DNA of 21,764 bases, taken from positions 1-21,764 of the forward strand of contig PMDX01000061.1 in assembly GCA_003154635.1 (NCBI GenBank), given 5' to 3'. This DNA is from Actinomycetota bacterium. GTDB lineage: Bacteria; Actinomycetota; Geothermincolia; Fen-727; Anoxymicrobiaceae. Position 1 is the first letter of the stretch, and each line of letters begins with the position of its first letter. The notes under the pieces are model-generated. The model had not been told where the DNA came from and did not search any database. It was given only the letters and a program-made list of their open reading frames with translations. Shown here piece by piece: positions 15,684-21,764 of the stretch. The translations under genes were made by a program, and so were the position numbers.

Positions 15684-16874
15684 ATGAAGAAGCTTATCGC
15701 CCTTTTCTGCCTGGCTGCCGGTCTCGTCCTGCTGGTTCCGGGGGTGCCGCGAGCTCAGACGGGCTTCAGCATCAGGGTCTCCCCTTCGAAGATCGAGCTC
15801 AACGGGCCTCCGGGCAGTTCCCAACGATTCGCGATAAACGTCATTAATATGGGCACCGCCACGCAGACGATGCGCGTGTACCTCAACGACTACTTCATAA
15901 AACCCGACAACGACTTCGTGTTTGAACCGCCCGGACATTACTCATACTCGTGCGCAAAATGGCTGTCCACGAATCCCGCCAGCGTGGTGGTGGCTCCCGG
16001 GCAAACCGCCCAGAAGGTTTTTACACTTACCGTTCCAAAGAAGGCCGAGCCGGGCGGTCACTACGCGGTCATCTTTTTCGAGCAGGTCGAAGCGCAAGGT
16101 CAACAGGTAACCGCAAAGGGCAGGATTGGGGTTATCACTCTCGTAACGGTCCCGGGGCGGATAATAAGGGAGGGTAAGATAACCTCGGTGCAGGTCACGA
16201 GCTCCTGGTTCCGGCCGACGAAAAAGCTGCCGCTCCTTCCGGTGAAAACAATCCACGCCCGTATCGTCTTTTATAATTCCGGCAACGTTCACCTGACGGT
16301 CAAGGGGAAGCTGACATACGTGCCGACGTTCGGTTGGGGGTCGGGCACCGTCACTTTCGGTGAGATCACCGTGTTGCCCAAGACCACGCGGTACCTGGAA
16401 AAAGACATCAGCAGCCCGCCTTTCCTCGGTTCCTTCAAGGTGCAAGCAGAGGCCTACTACGGCCCGTCGCTTGATGTTTTCGACACCACCAGGACAGGCG
16501 CGACGTCGTTCTCCATCTACCCGCTTGTGCTTGTGCTGATACTCCTCGTGTTGCTCGCGATAATCATCGTGCTTGTGATGCTGGCGAAAAGAAGAAGAGC
16601 AAGAAGAGCAAGAAGAGCGAAAAAAGAAGAAAAAGAAGAAAAAGAAGAAGCTACTCTCGCCGCCGGGAGCGGGGAGGAGGCCGGGCCGGAGCAGCCGTCG
16701 GCCGACACCCCCGAGGCGGCTGAAGACGGCGACAAAGAGGAGCCGCAGGCCAGACAAACGCGGATGATGATCAGGGAACAAAGAGCCGGGAAAGGCGCGC
16801 ACCGGACTCGGACGAAGAAGCAGAGACTCCGCCCGGAGAGCCGGACCGGCGTCAGCGAGGATGAAGAAGAATAG
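15684..16874 (+). CDS. DUF916/WxL-interacting-like membrane-anchored surface protein
   Basis: A 396-residue protein: signal peptide (about 1-24, ending VPRA), two beta-sandwich domains, one membrane helix (about 275-303) and a charged cytoplasmic tail. Domain 1 starts FSIRVSPSKIELNGPPGSSQRFAINVINMG and contains VVAPGQTAQKVFTLTVPKKAEPGGHYAVIFFEQ, the pattern of DUF916. Domain 2 (about 185-270: ARIVFYNSGNVHLTVKGKL, ITVLPKTTRYLEKDI) resembles DUF3324. In Firmicutes, such proteins pair with WxL proteins, as this gene does with the three upstream copies. ATG at 15684 has GGAG six bases upstream. The tail is unusual: Arg/Lys/Glu-rich, encoded by an almost pure purine run at about 16587-16650. Membership is likely, not proven. 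Confidence 0.75.
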   Translation: MKKLIALFCLAAGLVLLVPGVPRAQTGFSIRVSPSKIELNGPPGSSQRFAINVINMGTATQTMRVYLNDYFIKPDNDFVFEPPGHYSYSCAKWLSTNPASVVVAPGQTAQKVFTLTVPKKAEPGGHYAVIFFEQVEAQGQQVTAKGRIGVITLVTVPGRIIREGKITSVQVTSSWFRPTKKLPLLPVKTIHARIVFYNSGNVHLTVKGKLTYVPTFGWGSGTVTFGEITVLPKTTRYLEKDISSPPFLGSFKVQAEAYYGPSLDVFDTTRTGATSFSIYPLVLVLILLVLLAIIIVLVMLAKRRRARRARRAKKEEKEEKEEATLAAGSGEEAGPEQPSADTPEAAEDGDKEEPQARQTRMMIREQRAGKGAHRTRTKKQRLRPESRTGVSEDEEE

Positions 16875-16876
16875 AA

Positions 16877-16911
16877 GGGAGAGCGCTACGCCCTGCGGCA
16901 AACGCTCTCCC
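16877..16911. terminator. Possible bidirectional hairpin between convergent genes
   Basis: A perfect 9-bp inverted repeat, GGGAGAGCG (16877-16885) and CGCTCTCCC (16903-16911), lies three bases after the DUF916-like stop and 24 bp from the end of the convergent small gene. No T-run accompanies it on either strand, so termination is only plausible. Confidence 0.5.
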
Positions 16912-16934
16912 GGTGTCAGGGTCAGAGGGAGATC

Positions 16935-17147
16935 CTAAGGGGCTATGTAAGTGACCATGTTTCCACTGTCGAGCGAGACCACGCTCGAGTTCGAACGTAC
17001 TGTTCCCGAAGGACCGACGTCGATTACGCGCGCGATCCGCACGCTGACAGTGACGCCCCCGCTTTCGGAGGCGATGGCGGTGCTGGTGATCGCGAGAGCG
17101 ACCAGGAGAAGGAGACCGATCACCAGGATAAACCTGAAGCGACGCAT
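16935..17147 (-). CDS. Small secreted protein
   Basis: A 70-residue protein with a clear signal peptide (RRFRFILVIGLLLLVALAITSTAIA, cleavage near residue 27) and a mature part of only about 43 residues. ATG at 17147 is preceded by AGAGGTG. The mature start, GGVTVSVRIARVIDV, has the same rhythm as the beginning of the WxL-like proteins (STVTVSANVASVLQL). It could therefore be a very short relative or a remnant, but it lacks the WxL and Cys motifs and ends cleanly in MVTYIAP. It is convergent with the DUF916-like gene and divergent from the propeller protein. Function unknown. Confidence 0.6.
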   Translation of the reverse strand: MRRFRFILVIGLLLLVALAITSTAIASESGGVTVSVRIARVIDVGPSGTVRSNSSVVSLDSGNMVTYIAP

Positions 17148-17452
17148 TTTACACCTCTAACTACTACTACCATCCAGCCATTAATAGTATCGACAAGAGA
17201 CGCCGCCTCGCGTATCCGACGAACGCTTGAGAACTTTGTCCTTATGGTTATGGCCTGCGTCACCTGCGAGAGTGAATATATCAGAAACTAACGGGTGATA
17301 AAACAGTCACCCACGCGAGGAGCGAAGGCTAATGTGAAATGGGTGGTTCTGCCGATAACAAACAAGACGCGTCCCGGTTACGCGCCGGCACCGGATTTCG
17401 TTATACATGGTGGAAGTTCGGGCCGGCGGGGATCGAAGGAGACCCAAAATAA
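17148..17452. other. 305-bp divergent intergenic region with a hairpin
   Basis: No gene is seen. It must hold the divergent promoters of the small secreted protein (minus) and the propeller protein (plus), but no hexamer pair is convincing. A perfect 6-bp hairpin, GGGTGA (17293-17298) and TCACCC (17307-17312), lies about 140 bp before the plus-strand start, perhaps in its leader. AAGGAG (17436-17441) is the likely ribosome binding site of the plus-strand gene. No known riboswitch was recognised. Confidence 0.5.
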
Positions 17453-20400
17453 ATGTGCTGCCATAGAACTAGAACTTTGACAGGCCTGGTGACGGTTGCC
17501 TTATTGCTGGCGGCCGCGCTGTGTTTCGCCGGGTCCGGCGCGGCATTGGCCTCGGGAACGAACGGCTACACGTACGTCTGGCAGAACCCCGTCGGGTACA
17601 GCGAGCAGCTATTCTCCACTTCCGCGTTGAGCAACAACGCGGTCTGGTCTGTCGGCGCGTATGGATGCATCGAGTACTGGAACGGCACGACCGTGACCAA
17701 GCAGGCAAGCGGGACCACCAACCACCTGTACGGCGTTTCGGCCTATGACACGACTCACGTGTGGGCGGTCGGAGAAGCACAGACGATCCTATTCTACAAC
17801 GGGACGAGCTGGGCCTCGCAGGCGACCCCGAGCCTGGGTTATTCCTACGACCTGCTCGCGGTCTCGGCGGGGGCCAACAACCGTGTCTGGGCCGTAGGTG
17901 GCTACGACGGCTTCAAGAACGCGGTGATCCTCTACTACAACGGGACGAGTTGGACCGCAACCGGGAACCAGGCATTGACACTCGCTACGGGGGGGTTCAC
18001 CGATGTGTGGGCATACAGCGCGACCGCCGTCTGGGCTGTTGGCGGCAGCGCGGGCTGGACGTATTACTTCAACGGGTCGACCTGGACGAAAGTCAACGAC
18101 GGGTCCTCGCACAAGCCTTACCAGGTCTCGGCTTACAGCGCGACCGCCGTGTGGGCCGTGGACTGGGACGGGACCATGCTTTACTCGACGAACGCCGGCA
18201 CGACGTGGAACGCGGCGCTTGCGCCGCCGAACACCGGAACTGCTTACGGCACGAAGTGGCCTTCCAGTGTGAGCGCACTCGATGCGACGCATATCTATGC
18301 CGTCGGGTGGGGCGGCAGCATAGCCATGTATAACGGCACTTCCTGGGCTACCCAGGGCAGCGGCACCACCAATGACCTCAACGACGTGGACGCTTACACG
18401 AGTTCATATATATATACCGCCGGCGATGCGAAGTTCATGCGATACAGTACTCCGACCTGGACTGTCTTGACGGGGGGGACGACCTCCAACCTCTATCAGG
18501 TGTGGGGCTACGACGCGAACAACCTCCTGGCCGTCGGGTCCAACGACACAACCTTCGGCAACATCCAGAGCACGACGAGCGGCGGGAACATCTGGAGCAC
18601 CCAGTCAAGCGGAACCACAAGCACGTTATATGGGGTGGCCAACGTCGACAAGACGCATGTGTGGGTTGCAGGACCAGGCGTCCTGTTCTGGAACGGCAGC
18701 GCATGGTCGACGCAGCTGAGTTCCTCGCAAACCTACTATTCTATTGACGCGGCCACGGCGAACGCGGTTTATGTCGGCGCGGGAAATGGACAGGTATCCT
18801 ACTACAACGGGAGCACCTGGACCGCGCAGAACACGGGTGTCTCTTCGGGCATCTGGTCCATATCGGCCCCCGATGCGACACACGCGTGGGCGTGCAGCAA
18901 TACTGGCACTATAATATATACATCCAACTCCGGCACGACCTGGTCCAAGCAGACCACCAACACCTCCACGAATATTGACTGGGTAACCGCATTGAACTCC
19001 ACCACCGCCTGGGCCTTCGGCGACGGGGGGCTTATCCTGTACACGAACAACGCCGGAGCGACATGGACGCCCCAGACGAGTGGGACCACCCAGAATCTCT
19101 ATGGCGGCTTCGCCCTCGACGGAACCCACGTCTGGGCGGTGGGAACCGGTGGCACGATACTCTTCTATAACGGGACATCCTGGGCGGCGCAGACCAGCCC
19201 GACAACGAACACCCTCTGGGCAGTCTATGCCAAGGACGCCAACGACGCCTGGATCGTTGGTGACGCGGGTACGATTCTCTTCGCGGACCCGCCTTACATA
19301 AAAGCGTGCGCGCCCGGCTGGGCTAATCCCGGCGACACGGTTGATGTCGAGGTTATAGGCGGTTACACGAACTTTCAGGCGTCGACCCCGACCCTTTCCT
19401 TCGGTGCCGGAGTGAGCGTGGTGCCCGACTCCGTCAAAGTGGTGGACAACACCCACATTCTCGCACAGGTACAGGTGGACCCCGGCGCGGCCCTCGGGCC
19501 GAGGGACGTCAACGCGACCACCGCTGGCGAGACCCCGATCGCGTTGGCAGGCGGCTTCGTGGTCGGGGCCGCGCCCACGATCGCGAGTGTCAGCAGATCG
19601 TCGGCGCCGAGAGGATGGACCGGCGACGTTGACGTAACGGGCAGCCAGACCAGCTTCAGTCCCGCCAGCCAGGCGACCTTCGGAAGCGGTGTAACCGTCA
19701 ATAACGTCACCTACCGCGACATATACAAGGTGACGGCGAACATAACGGTTGGCGCATCTGCCGCGCCGGGCCCCCGGTCGGTGAACGTTACGACCGGCAG
19801 CGAGACCCCCGATCCACTTGCTGACGCGTTCACCGTCGCCACCCCACCGAGCGTGACCGGAGTTTCGCCGGGCGCGGGTCCCACGGGCACCGAGGTGACT
19901 GTCACCGGCAGTGGCTTCGGCTCCAGCCAGGAAACCTCCACCGTCACTTTCAACGGGACGCCCGCGACCGTCGCCTCCGATCACTGGGCTGATGGCGTGA
20001 TAACAACGACAGTACCCTCCGGTGCGACGACCGGACCGGTGGTGGTAACGACGGCAGCAGGCACATCCAACACCGATAAGGAATTTGTTGCCGCCCCAAC
20101 CATCTCCTCATGCTCCCCAACCTCCGCCAGGCAGGGCAATACGATTAATGTTGGCATAACCGGCACGGACACCCACTTCCTCAGCGGCAGTTCACATGCC
20201 ACCTTCTCCAACAGCGGCATCACGGTCAACTCCACAACTGTCACTGGCCTCACCCACGCCACCGCAAATATAACGGTCGCTGCCGGCGCGGCGCCCGGAC
20301 CGGGAGATGTGAACGTGATCACGGCCTCAGAGACCCCTGCCCCTCTTGCCGGAGGCTTCACCGTGAACAAGTACGTGCCGCCGACCCCCGCCATAACCTC

Positions 20401-21764
20401 CGTTTCCCCCGCCTCTGGCGCCCCCGGCACCACCGTGACCATCAACGGGAGCAACTTCGGCTCCAGCAGAGGGACAGGAGCGGGAAAGACCGGGGGCTCG
20501 GCCTCCCGCGTCTCCTTCAACGGGGTTCAAGCCACCCGGTACCCCGAGTGGAGCGACACCCGGATACAGGCCGTGGTCCCCGACGGCGCGACTCCGGGAC
20601 CGGTCACCGTTGTCACGGCGCTGGGCGGGACATCAAACGGAAAAACCTTCACGGTTGCATCCTCCGCTTTCTACTTCGCCGAGGGCTGCACCGGTGCGAA
20701 CTTCGCAGAATACCTCTGCCTCGGCAACCCCAACTCTGCCGCCGCCACAGCAAACGTGACCTACCTCTTCTCAGACGGTACCACCAGGCCCGCGAGCTAT
20801 AACGTCCCGGCCACCGGGCGCACCACGGTCAACGTCAACTCCGAGGTGGGCCCCGACAAAGAGGTATCCATACAGGTACTCTCCGACACCGCCAACCTGG
20901 TCGCCGAGCGCCCCATGTACTTCAACTACAACGGCCTCTGGACCGGAGGCTCCGACGCCGTAGGCGCAACGTCCCCCAACACCAACTGGTACTTCGCCGA
21001 GGGCAACACCCTGCCCGGCTTCGATGAGTACGTTACCGTCCTGGACCCCGGCAACACCGCCGCCAACCTCACATTCCACTACATGGTGGAAGGACAGGGA
21101 GAAAAGGACGTCACAGGTTCCGTGGGAGCCCACTCGAGAGCAACCTTTAACACCAGAAGCCAGATAGGCTCGAACTTGAACGCCAGCCTCTACCTTGAAT
21201 CAAACCATGCGGTAGTGGCCGAGAGGCCCATGTACTTCAACTACAAAGGGGTCTGGACCGGCGGACACGACGTGGTGGGTGCCAACTCCCCGGCCAAGGC
21301 ATGGTATCTCGCGGAAGGCACAACCCGCGACAACTTCAACGAGTGGCTCTGCCTCCAGAACCCGGGAAGCTCTCCCATAACCGTGAACGCGCGCTACCTG
21401 CTGGGCTCGGGACAGGGTGCCCCGATCAGCAAGTCCTACACAGTCCCGGCCAGACAGAGGCTCACCGTATCGGTGAACACCGAGATAGGCACCAACAAGG
21501 ACGACTCCGTACAGCTCACCTCAACAGGCAGCTTCATAGCCGAGAGGCCCATGTACTTCAACTACCAGGGAGCCTGGACGGGCGGACACGACGTTCTGGG
21601 AGCCAACAGCACAGCCAGGACCTGGTTCTTCGCGGAAGGTACCACCAGGGATAACTTCAACGAGTGGCTCTGCCTGCAGAACCCCGGTGACAGCGACGCT
21701 CACGCCACCATCACCTACTACACCGCATCGGGGCAGGCGATCAACAAGTCCTGGACGGTGAAGG
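17453..21764 (+). CDS. Giant secreted beta-propeller / IPT / YFAEG-repeat surface protein (3' end beyond window)
   Basis: An uninterrupted frame of 1437 codons runs off the window. Domains in order: signal peptide (about 1-36, LTGLVTVALLLAAALCFAGSGAALA); fourteen propeller-type repeats (about 38-612) marked by VWAVG and ILYYNGTSW, some with Asp-box-like NAGTTW; Ig-like domain (616-702) with VDPGAALGPRDVNATTAGE; a second (706-795); an IPT/TIG-like domain (797-879: VTGVSPGAGPTGTEVTVTGSGFGSS); a third Ig-like unit (881-971); a second IPT/TIG domain (978-1067); and from about 1072 four YFAEG repeats. ATG at 17453 has AAGGAG upstream at an 11-nt gap. There are few cysteines, as expected of a surface protein. 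Likely an adhesin or matrix protein; the ligand and any C-terminal anchor are outside view. Confidence 0.9.
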   Translation, partial: MCCHRTRTLTGLVTVALLLAAALCFAGSGAALASGTNGYTYVWQNPVGYSEQLFSTSALSNNAVWSVGAYGCIEYWNGTTVTKQASGTTNHLYGVSAYDTTHVWAVGEAQTILFYNGTSWASQATPSLGYSYDLLAVSAGANNRVWAVGGYDGFKNAVILYYNGTSWTATGNQALTLATGGFTDVWAYSATAVWAVGGSAGWTYYFNGSTWTKVNDGSSHKPYQVSAYSATAVWAVDWDGTMLYSTNAGTTWNAALAPPNTGTAYGTKWPSSVSALDATHIYAVGWGGSIAMYNGTSWATQGSGTTNDLNDVDAYTSSYIYTAGDAKFMRYSTPTWTVLTGGTTSNLYQVWGYDANNLLAVGSNDTTFGNIQSTTSGGNIWSTQSSGTTSTLYGVANVDKTHVWVAGPGVLFWNGSAWSTQLSSSQTYYSIDAATANAVYVGAGNGQVSYYNGSTWTAQNTGVSSGIWSISAPDATHAWACSNTGTIIYTSNSGTTWSKQTTNTSTNIDWVTALNSTTAWAFGDGGLILYTNNAGATWTPQTSGTTQNLYGGFALDGTHVWAVGTGGTILFYNGTSWAAQTSPTTNTLWAVYAKDANDAWIVGDAGTILFADPPYIKACAPGWANPGDTVDVEVIGGYTNFQASTPTLSFGAGVSVVPDSVKVVDNTHILAQVQVDPGAALGPRDVNATTAGETPIALAGGFVVGAAPTIASVSRSSAPRGWTGDVDVTGSQTSFSPASQATFGSGVTVNNVTYRDIYKVTANITVGASAAPGPRSVNVTTGSETPDPLADAFTVATPPSVTGVSPGAGPTGTEVTVTGSGFGSSQETSTVTFNGTPATVASDHWADGVITTTVPSGATTGPVVVTTAAGTSNTDKEFVAAPTISSCSPTSARQGNTINVGITGTDTHFLSGSSHATFSNSGITVNSTTVTGLTHATANITVAAGAAPGPGDVNVITASETPAPLAGGFTVNKYVPPTPAITSVSPASGAPGTTVTINGSNFGSSRGTGAGKTGGSASRVSFNGVQATRYPEWSDTRIQAVVPDGATPGPVTVVTALGGTSNGKTFTVASSAFYFAEGCTGANFAEYLCLGNPNSAAATANVTYLFSDGTTRPASYNVPATGRTTVNVNSEVGPDKEVSIQVLSDTANLVAERPMYFNYNGLWTGGSDAVGATSPNTNWYFAEGNTLPGFDEYVTVLDPGNTAANLTFHYMVEGQGEKDVTGSVGAHSRATFNTRSQIGSNLNASLYLESNHAVVAERPMYFNYKGVWTGGHDVVGANSPAKAWYLAEGTTRDNFNEWLCLQNPGSSPITVNARYLLGSGQGAPISKSYTVPARQRLTVSVNTEIGTNKDDSVQLTSTGSFIAERPMYFNYQGAWTGGHDVLGANSTARTWFFAEGTTRDNFNEWLCLQNPGDSDAHATITYYTASGQAINKSWTVK
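17642..19290 (+). repeat. Fourteen propeller blades in the surface protein
   Basis: The VWAVG-type strand recurs at about 17642, 17759, 17885, 18029, 18149, 18293, 18410, 18524, 18659, 18767, 18884, 19007, 19130 and 19247. The mean spacing is about 124 bp (41 residues). Most units continue with ILFYNGTSW or a variant and then SGTT-LYGV. Fourteen units suggest two seven-bladed propellers in tandem. Confidence 0.8.
20671..21764 (+). repeat. YFAEG...YFNY repeats of about 105 residues
   Basis: Units begin at about 20671 (FYFAEGCTGANF), 20987 (WYFAEGNTLPGF), 21302 (WYLAEGTTRDNF) and 21623 (WFFAEGTTRDNF), spaced 312-321 bp. The first three contain AERPMYFNY followed by WTGG and a D-x-V/L-GA segment; the fourth is cut by the window edge. 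They resemble repeats I recall from actinobacterial surface proteins (DUF5719-like). Units 3 and 4 share EWLCLQNPG, pointing to recent duplication. Confidence 0.8.

Noticed and set aside
17761..18333. Plus-strand 190-codon frame inside the propeller protein.
   Set aside because: A frame-shifted reading of the repeats (LLQRDELD for YYNGTSW). The true frame is open for the full 4.3 kb.

Overview
The window is GC-rich bacterial DNA with densely packed genes, frequent GTG/TTG starts and clear Shine-Dalgarno sequences. No RNA genes, CRISPR array, insertion sequence or phage genes were found. An Actinomycetota-like origin, probably a deep-branching and poorly cultured lineage, is suggested by three things: the padR-ino1 pair at the left edge (the same neighbourhood I recall from mycobacteria), inositol phosphate synthase itself, and a secreted protein ending in YFAEG/YFNY repeats. 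This is inference from gene content. A Veg-family gene, better known from Firmicutes, is also present.

Left part (1-6316). On the minus strand, a PadR regulator lies just upstream of a truncated inositol-3-phosphate synthase gene. The padR promoter carries a TATATATCGA palindrome between its -35 and -10 boxes, which fits autoregulation. A metallo-beta-lactamase-fold hydrolase follows. Divergent from it is a tightly overlapping MoxR ATPase - DUF58 - TgpA-type transglutaminase operon.

Middle part (6337-12124, all minus strand). This holds a thiolase, a small Veg-family protein with a consensus sigma70-type promoter and an excellent terminator, a translationally coupled pair (secreted transglutaminase-like protein plus membrane zinc-ribbon protein), an atypical SDR protein lacking the usual catalytic residues, and a cytoplasmic protein with a helical N-terminus and three zinc ribbons.

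Right part (12382-21764, mostly plus strand). This looks like a cell-surface module. A LytTR response regulator is followed by a 341-bp non-coding region with three direct repeats at exactly 21-bp period, the geometry expected of LytTR binding sites. Next come three tandemly duplicated secreted proteins that resemble small WxL-domain proteins, then a hairpin that may attenuate transcription, then a membrane-anchored protein resembling the WxL partner (DUF916/DUF3324-like) with a highly charged cytoplasmic tail. A small secreted protein lies convergently behind it. The window ends in an unfinished secreted protein of at least 1437 residues. It has fourteen propeller-type repeats (probably two seven-bladed propellers), alternating Ig-like/IPT domains and at least four YFAEG repeats.

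The most interesting hypothesis is that 12850-16874 is a LytTR-controlled WxL-like surface system outside its usual Firmicutes setting, possibly working with the propeller protein next door. The family calls rest on pattern recognition by eye and need profile searches.
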